64,000 bases of DNA from Microbacterium sp. AK031 (GCF_024807145.1 NZ_JANUCA010000002.1:186001-250000); one strand, 5' to 3'. Shown: positions 7,086-16,317, counted from the stretch's first letter. Numbers and translations: made by a program. The notes: generated from the sequence alone by a model not told the origin.

Positions 7086-10000
7086 TCAGGCAGACTGCGC
7101 GGTGAGCGCTGCGATGTCGTGACGGTGCGGGGTACCGAAACGGTGGGACGAGATGGACACAGCCTGCTCTCGCAGGTGCGGCAGCAACTCGATCCTGCCG
7201 GCCGAGAGCACAGGTCCCGCGTATACGGCGACCGCCGGCGAGCCGCCGGTGGCCGCGGCTGTGGCTAGAAGATCGCCGCCGACCAGGCGGATACGACCGC
7301 CGCCACTCTCGGCGAGGCGTGCCGCGCGGGCGGCCCACCGCGATGCGTCCTCCACGGCAATGACGACGCCGGCCATCTCGGCCCAACGCGTGACCGAAGC
7401 CGGAAGCGCGGTTGCCGCGCTGATGTTGATGCGGCCGCCTGCGCGGAGTCCGGCCGCGATCACACGGACCGCCTCGGCGACGCTCGCCTGCTCCAGGCGG
7501 ATCGTCACAGGGACGACGTCGTAGCGCAGCGCGTTCTGCTCAGTGGTGAGAGCTGTGACGTCGCGCACAGCGCCGAATTCGTCGCGCCAGGCGGCGACAT
7601 CGGTCGAGAGAGCGCCCTGCAGCCAGGCGGCATCAGCCTCTGGATCCGTCGCCTTCGCGAGAGCATCCTTCGCCTTTTCGAGGGCCTCGAGCGCGGCGCG
7701 GGAGACGGCATCCTTCGGTGCATCAGCGGTGACCAGCGCATCATCCCAGTCCGACAGTCCGATCAGGTAGCTCGGGCCACCGGCCATGGTGCCTGTACCG
7801 ACAGCGGCCTTCTTCCAACCTCCGAACGGCTGGCGCTGCACGATCGCGCCGGTGGTGCCGCGGTTGACGTAGAGGTTGCCGGCCTGCACGGTCGCGAGCC
7901 ACTGCGCGATCTCTTCGTCGTCGAGCGAGTGCAGACCGCTGGTGAGGCCGTAGTCGATCGCATTGACCATAGCGGTCGCCTCGTCGAGCGAGTTCGCCGT
8001 CATGACGCCGAGTACCGGACCGAAGTACTCGGTGAGGTGGAACGGGCTGCCTGCGACGACACCCTCGCGGATGCCCGGACGCCAAAGTGCACCGTCTTCA
8101 TCGAGCTTCTTGGGCTCGATGACCCAGCTCTCGCCCGGCTCGAGAGTGGTGAGCGCGTGCAGCAGCTTGCCTTCGGCCGGACCGATCAGAGGCCCGATTC
8201 GCGTTGAGCCCTCCCACGGCTGGCCGACTCGATAGGAACCGACCGCGTCGATGAGCTGGCGGCGGAACCGCTCGCTGCGCGCCACGGATCCGACGAGGAT
8301 GACGAGAGATGCGGCGGAGCACTTCTGACCTGCGTGTCCGAACGCGGAATACGCGACGTCCTTCGCGGCGAGGTCGAGATCGGCGCTCGGGGTGACGATG
8401 ATGGCGTTCTTGCCGCTCGTCTCGGCCAGCAGCGGCAGATCGGGGCGGAAGCTGCGGAACAGCTCCGCCGTCTCGTAGCCGCCGGTGAGGATGACGCGCT
8501 CAACGGCAGGACTGCTGATGAGCTGCGTGCCGAGCTCACGCCCGTCGAGCTGCACGTACTGCAGCACGTCACGCGGCACTCCGGCCTCCCACAGGGCCTC
8601 GATCATGACGGCGCCGGAGCGGCGGGCCTGACGCGCGGGCTTGATGATCACCGCGGAGCCTGCAGCGAGCGCGGACAGCGTGGAGCCGGCGGGGATGGCC
8701 ACCGGGAAGTTCCATGGTGGCGTGACGACGGTGAGTCCGACCGGCTTGTGGGTCGCGCCCTCGATGGCTTCGATGCGCTTCGCACTCTCGGCGTAGTAGT
8801 GCGCGAAGTCGATGGCCTCAGACACCTCGGGGTCGCCCTGTTCGAGCACCTTGCCGCACTCGGAGCCCATGACCTCGAGCAGCTCGGCGCGTCGCGCCTG
8901 GAGGATGTCGCCCGCGCGATGCAGGATCTCCGCCCGCCCCGCGGCGCCGAGCGCCCCCCAGCTCTCACCGGCCGCTGCGGCCGTGGCGATGACCTTCTCG
9001 AGGGCGCCGGCATCCGACAGCGTGTTCGCCTTGACCGTCTCGTCGCCGAGGGCCGACGACTGCATGCGGGAGCGGATGCTGTCGCCCCAGGCGCGGTTCG
9101 CCGCCAGGCTCGGGTCGGTGTCAGGGGTGTTCGTGAAGGAATCACGTGCGGCAGCGGGCTGCTCGACGGTGCGGTCCTGGATGCGGTTCGACACAGGGAC
9201 GTCGGTGGGCATCGACTGGATCGATGCCAGGAAGCGGTCGCGCTCACGCGCGAACAGCGCTGGCTCGTCGTCGAGTTCGAACACGGCCGACATGAAGTTC
9301 TCCGTCGACGCGCCCTCTTCCAGCCGGCGGATCAGATAGGCGATCGCGACGTCGAACTCGGCCGGGTGCACGACGGGCGTGTACAGCAGCAATGAGCCGA
9401 CGGTGCGCCGCACGACGCTCGCCTGGGCGGTTGCCATGCCCAGCAGCATCTCGAACTCGATGCTCTTGGTCGCCGTGCCCGCCGAGACGATCCCCCGTCG
9501 ATTCGCGAGCAGCCAGGCGAGAGCGATGTCGAACAGGTTGTGACCGGCGATGCCGATGCGCACGTTCTTCACACGCTCCGGGCGCAGCGCGTAGTCGAGC
9601 ACGGCCTTGTACGACGCGTCAGAGGCCTGCTTGCTGTCCCAGGTCGCGAGCGGCCAGTCGTGGGTCTCGGCGTCCACGCGCTCCATCGGTAGGTTGGCGC
9701 CCTTCACGACGCGAACCTTGATCGGCGCTCCGCCGGCCGCCACGCGCTCGGCAGACCACTCCTGCAGCCGGATCATGGAGCCGAGCGCATCCGGCAGGTA
9801 GGCCTGCAGCACGATGCCGGCCTCGAGACCGCGGAACTCCTCGCGGTCCAGGATCGAGGTGAAGACGGCGATCGTGAGGTCGAGGTCTTTGAACTCCTCC
9901 ATGTCGAGGTTGATGAACTTGCCGCCGCGGGTCTTCGCGATGCGGAAGAGCGGGATGAGTGCCTCAGCCGCATGCTCGACGGCTTCGTCGAACGCCCAGG

Positions 10001-10601
10001 GCGTGTGCGGGGCGACCGTCGAGGACACTTTGATCGAGACGTAGTCGACGTCGTCGCGTTCGAGGAGTCGGCGAGTTCCCGCCAGACGCCGTGCGGCCTC
10101 GTCCTCGCCGAGGATCGCCTCGCCCAGGAGGTTGATGTTCAGATGCACGCCCTCGTCGGCGCGGATGCGACGGATCGCCTTGCCGAGCTTGGCATCGGTC
10201 GCGTCGACGATCAGGTGCCGCACCATGCCGCGCAGCACGCGGCGGCTGATCGGCACGACGATGCCGGGGAAGGCCGGCGCGAGCGCACCGCCGAGGCGGA
10301 TGAGTCCGCGCAGCGCCACAGGAAGGAACTTCGGGGTGAGCGGAACCAGATCGCGCAGGTTGTGCGCGGCGACCTTCAGATCCTCGGGCCGCACCACCCC
10401 GTCGACGAAGCCGACGGTGAAGTCGAGCCCGTTCGGATCGCTGAGCACACCGGCCAGACGTGCGGCGGACGTATCCGTCGGCACCTCGCGGCTCTCGACC
10501 AGCCAGCGCTGCACGAGCGCGATCGCGTCGTCGGCGAGTTCTGCGAGCTCGGCGTGCTCGGTAGGGGCCTGCCCCGTCGGGGCAGATGTCACGTCAGTCA
10601 T
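7086..10601 (-). CDS. putA: Bifunctional proline dehydrogenase / glutamate-semialdehyde dehydrogenase
   Basis: A 1171-residue PutA that oxidises L-proline to glutamate in two steps. The FAD-binding proline dehydrogenase barrel occupies about residues 130-440, including YVSIKVS and the substrate-binding loop around LIRRLEEG. The aldehyde dehydrogenase occupies about 560-1010, with TPPWNFPVAIP, the Glu in LLAETSGKNAI, and catalytic Cys761 in GHAGQKCSAAS. There is no N-terminal ribbon-helix-helix domain, so this PutA is not its own repressor. A GAGGAG RBS precedes the ATG. A divergent LysR gene starts 146 nt away and is the likely regulator. Confidence 0.95.
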   Translation of the reverse strand: MTDVTSAPTGQAPTEHAELAELADDAIALVQRWLVESREVPTDTSAARLAGVLSDPNGLDFTVGFVDGVVRPEDLKVAAHNLRDLVPLTPKFLPVALRGLIRLGGALAPAFPGIVVPISRRVLRGMVRHLIVDATDAKLGKAIRRIRADEGVHLNINLLGEAILGEDEAARRLAGTRRLLERDDVDYVSIKVSSTVAPHTPWAFDEAVEHAAEALIPLFRIAKTRGGKFINLDMEEFKDLDLTIAVFTSILDREEFRGLEAGIVLQAYLPDALGSMIRLQEWSAERVAAGGAPIKVRVVKGANLPMERVDAETHDWPLATWDSKQASDASYKAVLDYALRPERVKNVRIGIAGHNLFDIALAWLLANRRGIVSAGTATKSIEFEMLLGMATAQASVVRRTVGSLLLYTPVVHPAEFDVAIAYLIRRLEEGASTENFMSAVFELDDEPALFARERDRFLASIQSMPTDVPVSNRIQDRTVEQPAAARDSFTNTPDTDPSLAANRAWGDSIRSRMQSSALGDETVKANTLSDAGALEKVIATAAAAGESWGALGAAGRAEILHRAGDILQARRAELLEVMGSECGKVLEQGDPEVSEAIDFAHYYAESAKRIEAIEGATHKPVGLTVVTPPWNFPVAIPAGSTLSALAAGSAVIIKPARQARRSGAVMIEALWEAGVPRDVLQYVQLDGRELGTQLISSPAVERVILTGGYETAELFRSFRPDLPLLAETSGKNAIIVTPSADLDLAAKDVAYSAFGHAGQKCSAASLVILVGSVARSERFRRQLIDAVGSYRVGQPWEGSTRIGPLIGPAEGKLLHALTTLEPGESWVIEPKKLDEDGALWRPGIREGVVAGSPFHLTEYFGPVLGVMTANSLDEATAMVNAIDYGLTSGLHSLDDEEIAQWLATVQAGNLYVNRGTTGAIVQRQPFGGWKKAAVGTGTMAGGPSYLIGLSDWDDALVTADAPKDAVSRAALEALEKAKDALAKATDPEADAAWLQGALSTDVAAWRDEFGAVRDVTALTTEQNALRYDVVPVTIRLEQASVAEAVRVIAAGLRAGGRINISAATALPASVTRWAEMAGVVIAVEDASRWAARAARLAESGGGRIRLVGGDLLATAAATGGSPAVAVYAGPVLSAGRIELLPHLREQAVSISSHRFGTPHRHDIAALTAQSA

Positions 10602-10747
10602 CGGGTCTCCTCACTCCAGCGTGCGGCGGCCACCTCAGCGATCGTGCCGCACCTTCTCGTCTCAGTGTGGAGTCGCGGTATCATTCGTGAAAAGCGAGCG
10701 TTTACGATTGATAATGTTCGATTCTCTCGATGAATGTGAGGCGCTCC

Positions 10748-11638
10748 ATGTTCGAGCTGCGACGACTGCGTCTGCTGCACGAGTTGGCGCTGCGCGGCAC
10801 GATCTCTGACGTCGCCGCGGCGCTCGCCTACAGCCCGTCGACCGTGTCCCAACAACTCGCCCAGCTCGAACGTGAGGCGGGGGTGCCGTTGCTCGAACCC
10901 GACGGTAGGCGCGTCAGACTCACGATGCAAGGGCGCCTGCTCGCCGCGCACGCGGCGCGCGCTCTGGAGCTCGATGAGGCCGCCCGCGCCGAGCTCTCGA
11001 CGAGCGTGCGGGCCGAGGAACGAGTGCGGATCGCGGTGATGCCGACGGCCGCCGAGGCGCTGGTTCCGCCCGCGCTCACGCTGCTGGCCGCTCGGATGCC
11101 GCAGCTGCGCGTCGAAATGGTGCAGATGGCTCCCGAGGAGGGGCTGTTCGAGTTGCAGGCCCGAGCGTTCGATCTCGTGGTCGCCGAGCAGTACGGCGGC
11201 CACACGCGTGAGCTTCGGGACGGGATCGATCGCACGCTGCTCGGCAGCGATCCTGTGCGCCTCGCGGTTCCGCCGTCGTCCACGGCGACTGCCTTGACCG
11301 ATCTGCGCGACAGCGCCTGGGTGATGGAGCCCGAAGGAACGGCGGTGCGGCGGTGGTCGGTGCAGCAGTGCCGTGGTGCGGGGTTCGAACCCGATGTGCG
11401 ATTCGAGGCCACCGACCTCATCGCGCACACCCGGCTGGTGGCCGCCGGCCACGCCGTGGCCGTGCTGCCCGATCTGGTGTGGACAGGTGATCGTGCGTCG
11501 GTACGTCTGGTGGAGCTGCCCGGATCCCCCGTGCGCGAGATCTTCGCGGCGACGCGATCGTCCTCGCGCGACAATGCGGCGGTCGCCGCCGTACGCGACG
11601 CGATGGCCGACGCACTCTCCGCACATCGACCTCGGTGA
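10748..11638 (+). CDS. LysR-family transcriptional regulator
   Basis: A 296-residue regulator. The N-terminal winged helix-turn-helix (residues 1-60) reads MFELRRLRLLHELALRG and AALAYSPSTVSQQLAQLE, and the rest is a periplasmic-binding-protein-like effector domain. ATG 10748 is chosen because GTGAGG lies 7 nt upstream; an in-frame ATG at 10730 lacks a ribosome site. It is divergent from putA, the classic arrangement for a LysR regulator and its target, so it may respond to proline or a catabolic intermediate. The AT-rich stretch 10686-10722 between the two genes is the likely shared promoter region. Confidence 0.9.
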   Translation: MFELRRLRLLHELALRGTISDVAAALAYSPSTVSQQLAQLEREAGVPLLEPDGRRVRLTMQGRLLAAHAARALELDEAARAELSTSVRAEERVRIAVMPTAAEALVPPALTLLAARMPQLRVEMVQMAPEEGLFELQARAFDLVVAEQYGGHTRELRDGIDRTLLGSDPVRLAVPPSSTATALTDLRDSAWVMEPEGTAVRRWSVQQCRGAGFEPDVRFEATDLIAHTRLVAAGHAVAVLPDLVWTGDRASVRLVELPGSPVREIFAATRSSSRDNAAVAAVRDAMADALSAHRPR

Positions 11639-11641
11639 GGC

Positions 11642-11853
11642 GGCCGCCTTCGAGAAGATCACACCCAGGTCACCTCGGCGGTCGCGAGGACGGTGTCCGC
11701 GCTGTCCAGCGCTGTGACCTTCGTGGCGGCGCCCTCGGTCCGCCCGGCGAATCGCAGCGGTCGATCGACCAGGACCGGCGCATCTTCCGCCTCGGCATCG
11801 CCGTGCGTCTGGACGAGCTGCGCGAGCGGCTGCTGTCGCGGCGCGGGCAGTAG
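11642..11853 (-). pseudogene. 5'-truncated remnant of an unrecognised gene
   Basis: On the minus strand an open frame of about 64 codons follows directly after the stop of the next gene, with no ATG, GTG or TTG start of its own. It reads ...LAQLVQTHGDAEAEDAP, then VLVDRPLRFAGRTEGAATKV and ends DTVLATAEVTWV. It has the even, GC-ending codon use of a real gene and a plausible beta-strand pattern, so I read it as the surviving C-terminus of a lost gene. The family is not recognised; a hotdog-fold enzyme is one possibility. Confidence 0.45.
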
Positions 11854-12399
11854 CTACTGCGGCGCCAGAGGTGGCTCGTCCACTGCGCGTGTGAACAAGC
11901 CCGGATACTCGACGACCAGGCCATTCACGTCCACCGTGAGCGATCGACGGAAATCCGAGTCGCGCGACTCGTAGAGATACTCGTTCTCGCTGATCCGCGT
12001 GTAGCGCTGCGGGTCTGGCGTGACCTCGAGCTCGGGCATCCGGATGTAGGCAGTGATGATGTCGGCGCTCTCACCGATATCGAGGCGGAGCCGACGGATG
12101 GGCAGAGTATTGCTGAACGGGGAAGCGGAGATGTCGACCTCCCGCGCGTCGCGCAGGTCGGAGCGCGCTTCTTCTGAGACTTCCCACCCCCGATCGGTGC
12201 GGTGAACATCGAGTTCGCGCCCGCCCGCGCGAACGACGATGCCGGTGAACTCCCAGTCCTCGGTTGCGCGCAGCGTATACGAGCACGCCGCCGCGCCGCC
12301 GTGGATCCTGCTTTCGACGAGCACACCACGCGGCCCTTCCTCGATCCGACACGACTCGCTGGACGCAGTCTCCACGCCTTTCCACACGATCGTCGTCAT
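11854..12399 (-). CDS. Putative glycolipid-binding domain protein
   Basis: A 181-residue soluble protein beginning MTTIVWKGVETASSESCRIEE and continuing with alternating beta strands (YTLRATEDWEFTGIVVR, RGWEV, PIRRLRLDIGES, YLYESRDSDFRRSLTVD). This matches the DUF1089 / glycolipid-binding family as I remember it, whose molecular role is poorly known. ATG 12399 has a perfect GGAGGAG ribosome site; 7 further in-frame codons upstream are not used. It lies in a decayed region between two gene remnants. Confidence 0.7.
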   Translation of the reverse strand: MTTIVWKGVETASSESCRIEEGPRGVLVESRIHGGAAACSYTLRATEDWEFTGIVVRAGGRELDVHRTDRGWEVSEEARSDLRDAREVDISASPFSNTLPIRRLRLDIGESADIITAYIRMPELEVTPDPQRYTRISENEYLYESRDSDFRRSLTVDVNGLVVEYPGLFTRAVDEPPLAPQ

Positions 12400-12559
12400 C
12401 TCTCCTCCACAGAGATTCAAGCTGGCTTCTTGCGCAGACGCCAGTGCGCACGGGCAGCCCGAGTCAGCGGTTCGCTTCGACGCCGAACGTCTCCCTGCCC
12501 GTCTGCGCGAAAGGGGGCGGTCCGCGCGGCCCGAAGATGAGGATCAATTCCGTCGGAGC

Positions 12560-12917
12560 ATCCGTTTCGTTGCGCGACCAGCATGAGCACAGCGCTGATC
12601 CGGAAGGGCACTCGCTAGCCCCAACCCTCGAACGCGTCGATTGGCAGTGCCACCAGCGGTGTGAAGATCAGCGTCGGCAGCGTCAGCCCGAGAGCGAGAC
12701 CGACCTGCGGGAAGCTGCCGAGGAACGCCCGGCTGCGCGGCGATGCGACGCCGAGCACAGCATACGTCGGCAAGAGCCCGATGGCGAAGGTCGCCGCTCC
12801 CATGGTGATGAGTGAGACGACCAACATCCGCTTGCGTCCGATCCGACCGCCGAAATGGCCCAACACGATCGACCCGAGATGTATATGGTTGGCGCCGATG
12901 CATCGCGGATACACCAT
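12560..12917 (-). pseudogene. Remnant of an MFS metabolite:H+ symporter (MHS family)
   Basis: Minus-strand reading recovers GSIVLGHFGGRIGRKRMLVV, the loop 2-3 signature of the MHS branch of MFS carriers, then SLITMGAATFAIGLLPTY. This joins abruptly to AFLGSFPQVGLALGL, which in intact proteins lies about 60 residues further on. It then runs to an in-frame stop after AFEGWG (12615), beyond which VPFRISAVLMLV continues the family pattern. The internal deletion, stop codon and missing ends make it a pseudogene. Neighbouring bases 12421-12559 hold nothing I recognise. Confidence 0.75.
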
Positions 12918-13029
12918 GACTATGTGCGATCACCGTGCCGCAATGTTTCGCCAGGTGTCGCCCTCGCTTCTCCGTAGCGCGCGCTCGACTTACTCTTGCT
13001 GGACCAGTCCCGAGAATCAGGAGCTCATC

Positions 13030-13374
13030 GTGTCCACCCCGCTGCACCGCCTTTCACCCCTCGAGGTGACGGAGCGCGCGGCGTGCATGTGCGACCACGA
13101 CGATGTGTGCTCCTCGTTCGCGCCGGGGCATGCGCTGCACCTGATCCAGGCGCGCCTCGCGTCGGCGACGCCGAGCGACTGGATCGATGGCATCGTCGAG
13201 CATGCGGATGCCGTCACCGGCGCGCTACGAGTGCGCGCACTGGATGGCGGTCAGCACTCGCTCTGGAACGCGTCGGGCGCCGCGCTGGAGGCACCGACAG
13301 GCACGCCGGTGGCTCTGCACTCGCGGTACCACGTGCTCGCAGTCGGGCGCGTGCAGTTCAACGTCGCCGTCTGA
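13030..13374 (+). CDS. Small hypothetical protein with a Cys/His/Asp-rich N-terminus
   Basis: A 114-residue protein of unknown function. GTG 13030 is chosen because AGGAG lies 6 nt upstream (13019-13023) and a TACTCT -10-like hexamer lies about 35 nt upstream. Residues 15-30 contain ACMCDHDDVCSSFAPGH, a possible metal site. The second half (residues 45-114) is beta-rich and ends VLAVGRVQFNVAV. There is no signal peptide or membrane segment. It is convergent with the copper-storage-type gene 28 nt downstream. I do not recognise the family. Confidence 0.6.
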   Translation: MSTPLHRLSPLEVTERAACMCDHDDVCSSFAPGHALHLIQARLASATPSDWIDGIVEHADAVTGALRVRALDGGQHSLWNASGAALEAPTGTPVALHSRYHVLAVGRVQFNVAV

Positions 13375-13402
13375 CGCTTCGCGTCGCAGAACGACACTGC
13401 GG

Positions 13403-13804
13403 TCAGGCGGCAGCCATCATCATGTTCTTCATGTCCATGCAGGCTTCCATGCACGCCTTGCAGGACTGGGCGCACATCTTGCAGACCTCACTGTGCGCGG
13501 CGTGCTCCATGCACTCCTCCATGCACATCTGACACATCGCGATGCAGGCGTCGAGCATCGCCATCATCACCGCCGGCGTCATCCCCTGCATCCGCATCAT
13601 CGAGCGCATCATGGTGTTGCACATATCCGCACAGTTCATGCACGCCGGGGCGCAGTCCATCATCTGCACAGAGCACACCGTGCACGCCTGCTCACAGGCC
13701 GAGCACGCATCCATGCACGCCTGCATGACCGCCATGTCCATCGTCGCCATCCCTGGCATCGCCTTCATGTCAGCCGACATGGCGCCCATCATCATCGAAT
13801 CCAT
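13403..13804 (-). CDS. Cys/Met-rich four-helix-bundle copper-storage-type protein
   Basis: A 133-residue cytoplasmic protein with 18 cysteines and, by hand count, about 36 methionines. Cysteines recur as CxxxC or CxxC along four predicted helices (QACMDACSACEQACTVC, CAPACMNCADMC, CIAMCQMCMEEC, CKMCAQSCKACMEAC), the pattern of Csp/DUF326 copper-storage bundles that line a helical core with Cu(I)-thiolate sites. No signal peptide is present, so it would act in the cytosol like Csp3. The first 30 residues are unusually Met-rich. The MFS pump starting 153 nt away on the other strand may be co-regulated. Confidence 0.85.
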   Translation of the reverse strand: MDSMMMGAMSADMKAMPGMATMDMAVMQACMDACSACEQACTVCSVQMMDCAPACMNCADMCNTMMRSMMRMQGMTPAVMMAMLDACIAMCQMCMEECMEHAAHSEVCKMCAQSCKACMEACMDMKNMMMAAA

Positions 13805-13957
13805 CGCGCACCGCTTTCGTCAGGGCCTTCGCCTTCGAGAAGCGGGCAGGAGACCCGCCTGCGGCCAGCGTAATCCTGTTGGGTGCAGACGTCGATGGGT
13901 GTCATCGATTGTCATCCGACGAGGCCGCGCCGCTCGACCAGGGCGTATTCTCGGCGT

Positions 13958-15343
13958 GTGTCATCGTTCTCCGCCGTCCAGCGGCTCGTCATCACCATCG
14001 CCGTCCTCGCCTCGTTCGTGACCTTCCTCGACGGCACCGTCGTCACCGTGGCGCTTCCTGCCATCAGGGACGAGCTCGGCGGCGGCATCACGACTCAGCA
14101 GTGGGTGGTCGATGCGTACCTGATCACGCTCAGCGCCCTCATCCTGCTCGCAGGTTCGCTGTCGGATGCGTACGGCCGCGTGCGCATCATGCGGATCGGC
14201 CTCATCGCCTTCGGCATCGCATCCGTGGCGGTCGCGGTGGCACCGGAACCCCTTACACTCATCATCGCCCGCGCCCTCCAGGGTGCCGCAGGAGCCCTGC
14301 TCGTTCCGAGTTCGCTCGCTCTCATCATGGCGACCATGCGTGGCGAGCTGCAGTCGCGGGCGATCGGCGTGTGGACAGCATTCACGACAGGCGCGCAGAT
14401 CGCCGGCCCGCTTCTCGGCGGACTGTTCGTCGACCTGCTGTCATGGCGGTTCGTGTTCCTCATCAACGTCGTCCCGATCGGCATCACACTGGTCCTGCTC
14501 GCGCGGCTGCACCTGCCCGATCAGCCGCGCGGCGCGCGCGTGGACTGGTGGAGCGGAATGCTGTGCGCATTCGGTCTCGGCGCAGTGGTGTTCGCGCTCA
14601 TCGAGCAGCCCAACCTCGGCTGGACGTCGCCTGCGATCTGGCTGCCCGGCGTGATCGGCGTCGCCCTGTTCGTCGCCTTCCTGATGCGCCAGCCGCGCTC
14701 CCCCGCGCCACTGATGCCGCTCTCGCTCTTCAACGCCCGCAACTTCGCCTGGGGCAATCTCGCCACGCTGTTCATCTACGCCGCACTCTCCCTCAACGGG
14801 TTCGTCATCGGTGTCTATCTGCAGGAGGGCGCGGGACTCAGCGCGACCGCCGCGGGGCTCGCGAGCCTGCCGATCACGATCCTGATGATTCTGCTCAGCT
14901 CGCAGGCGGGCGCGTGGGCGGGCAAGCTCGGCCCGCGCCTGTTCATGACGGTGGGCCCGCTGCTGATGGCCGCCGGCGCGCTTCTCCTTCTCACCGTCGC
15001 GCACGACTTCAGCTACTGGTGGCAGGTGCTCCCGTCGATGATCGTGCTCGGGCTCGGACTGTCGCTCACGGTCGCACCGTTGACCTCGGCCGTCCTCGGG
15101 GCGATCGACGAGAACCGTTCCGGCATCGCATCCGCCGTGAACAACGCCATCTCCCGCGTCGCCGGCCTCATCGTCGTCGCCATGCTGTCGACGATCGTGG
15201 GCGGCACCCTGGATCTGGATGGCTTCCACAACGCCGCCTGGGTGACGGCGGCGTTGATGGCACTGGGCGGCGTCGTCTCCTGGATCGGGATCCGGCGACT
15301 TCCGGCCCCGGCGGAGGTTCCCGAGGGCCAGATCACGCCATGA
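13958..15343 (+). CDS. MFS transporter, DHA2-like multidrug efflux
   Basis: A 461-residue inner-membrane proton antiporter. Motifs of the drug:H+ antiporter branch are visible: motif D1 (SFVTFLDGTVVTVALPAI), motif A (GSLSDAYGRVRIMRIGL), motif B (ARALQGAAGALLVPSSLALI) and motif C in helix 5 (AFTTGAQIAGPLLGG). GTG 13958 is chosen because a TATTCT -10 box ends 6 nt upstream, giving a leaderless mRNA; upstream in-frame residues are charged and unlike the family. It is divergent from the Csp gene, and downstream lie only dehydrogenase remnants. The substrate is unknown. Confidence 0.85.
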   Translation: MSSFSAVQRLVITIAVLASFVTFLDGTVVTVALPAIRDELGGGITTQQWVVDAYLITLSALILLAGSLSDAYGRVRIMRIGLIAFGIASVAVAVAPEPLTLIIARALQGAAGALLVPSSLALIMATMRGELQSRAIGVWTAFTTGAQIAGPLLGGLFVDLLSWRFVFLINVVPIGITLVLLARLHLPDQPRGARVDWWSGMLCAFGLGAVVFALIEQPNLGWTSPAIWLPGVIGVALFVAFLMRQPRSPAPLMPLSLFNARNFAWGNLATLFIYAALSLNGFVIGVYLQEGAGLSATAAGLASLPITILMILLSSQAGAWAGKLGPRLFMTVGPLLMAAGALLLLTVAHDFSYWWQVLPSMIVLGLGLSLTVAPLTSAVLGAIDENRSGIASAVNNAISRVAGLIVVAMLSTIVGGTLDLDGFHNAAWVTAALMALGGVVSWIGIRRLPAPAEVPEGQITP

Positions 15344-15446
15344 ACGGCCGCCGGTCAGCGGCCTGGCGACCAGTCCGGGCGAGATCGCGTTCACACGGAT
15401 GCCGTTCTCGCCGAGCTCGAGCGCGGCGTTCTTCGTGAGTCTGACA
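15341..15446 (-). pseudogene. Fragment of a short-chain dehydrogenase (SDR)
   Basis: The minus strand reads ADVRLTKNAALELGENGIRV followed by NAISPGLVARPLTGG, the helix after the catalytic Tyr-Lys and the conserved N-x-I-x-PG strand of short-chain dehydrogenases. Neither the Rossmann N-terminus nor the C-terminus is present, and the adjoining sequence belongs to a different fragment on the other strand. It is a decayed piece only. Confidence 0.7.
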
Positions 15447-15790
15447 TCAGCGGCGGAAACGGCGTCGACGTGGCGTTCGATGCGGCAGGCGCCGGGCCGG
15501 CGATCACGTCGGCGCTCGCAAGCCTCGTGCCAGGCGGACGGGTTGTGGTCGTAGCTATCCACGAGCGGCCGATGGAGTTCCTCCCGACGCAGCTCGTGAT
15601 GGCGGAGACCGATATCACCGGCACTCTCGCTTACCTTCCCGACGACTTCGACGCCGTCATCAAGGCGATGTCCGAAGGCGTGTACGACACGACGGGCTGG
15701 GTCGACGAGGTGCCGCTGAACGGTGTCGTCGACGCGATCCACTCACTGCGAGGCGGCGTCGGGGCGAAGATTCTGGTGAAGTTCGCCTGA
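15447..15790 (+). pseudogene. C-terminal fragment of a zinc-dependent alcohol dehydrogenase
   Basis: About 114 codons read GNGVDVAFDAAGAGPAITSA, then LVPGGRVVVVAIHERPMEF and ITGTLAYLPDDFDAVIKAMS, ending GVVDAIHSLRGGVGAKILVKF. This is the second half of the coenzyme domain and the C-terminus of medium-chain, butanediol-dehydrogenase-like enzymes. The catalytic zinc domain and the GxGxxG motif are missing. A GTG at 15470 could start translation, but the product could not be an active dehydrogenase. It adjoins an SDR fragment in the opposite direction, so at least one rearrangement occurred here. Confidence 0.75.
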
Positions 15791-15810
15791 CCCGCTCCTC
15801 ACCGCTCACA

Positions 15811-16317
15811 TCACCGCCCGAGCGCGCCGAGCAGTTCCACGAAATGATCGAGATCAGCGGGCGACCAGGCGCGCAGCCGCTCGCCGATGCGCCCTTCATA
15901 GCGCGCACGGGCGATCGCGATGCGTTCCTGCGCGAGGTCCGTCGCGACCAGCAGACGCGCGCGCCGGTCTTCGGGATCGGGGACGCTCTCGACCAGACCG
16001 AGTTCCTCCAGCTGGCGCACCTGGCGACTCACGGCCGACTTGTCGGTCTGCAGCCTCTCGATGATCGCGCTGGCAGACGTCGCCTTGCCGCTCGCGATCG
16101 AAGTCAGCACCTGATAGCCGAGCGGCTGCAGGTCCGGGTGCACTGTCACGGCGGCCTCACGCCAGCTCACGCGGATGCGCGCGAACAGCCGACCCAGCTC
16201 ATGCTCGACCCGGTTGACCGCCTGGTCGAGTTCGCTGCCCTCGAGCGTCCGGTCGTCAGCTTCAGGATCGGATGCTGCGGCGCCGGACGCCACAGGTTCG
16301 GGGGACGACGCACTCAT
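15811..16317 (-). CDS. MarR-family transcriptional regulator (second copy)
   Basis: A 168-residue winged-helix regulator. An extended acidic N-terminus of about 35 residues precedes the MarR core; recognition helix KSAVSRQVRQLEELGLVE and wing DPEDRRARLL are clear. ATG 16317 is chosen because TACACT (16325-16330 on the plus strand as AGTGTA) ends 7 nt upstream, indicating a leaderless message. This gives it its own promoter although it lies behind another MarR gene and an MFS pump. It resembles that MarR neighbour closely (HPxLQPxGYxxLT, DKSxVSRQVRxLE), suggesting a tandem duplication. Confidence 0.88.
   Translation of the reverse strand: MSASSPEPVASGAAASDPEADDRTLEGSELDQAVNRVEHELGRLFARIRVSWREAAVTVHPDLQPLGYQVLTSIASGKATSASAIIERLQTDKSAVSRQVRQLEELGLVESVPDPEDRRARLLVATDLAQERIAIARARYEGRIGERLRAWSPADLDHFVELLGALGR

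Noticed and set aside
12661..13029. N-terminal extension of the small gene at 13030
   Set aside because: The extension lies over the MHS pseudogene on the other strand; AGGAG before GTG 13030 fixes the start.
13187..13873. His/Arg-rich open frame antisense to the copper-storage-type gene
   Set aside because: The HHHRRH pattern is the antisense echo of ATG/TGC-rich codons of the real protein.
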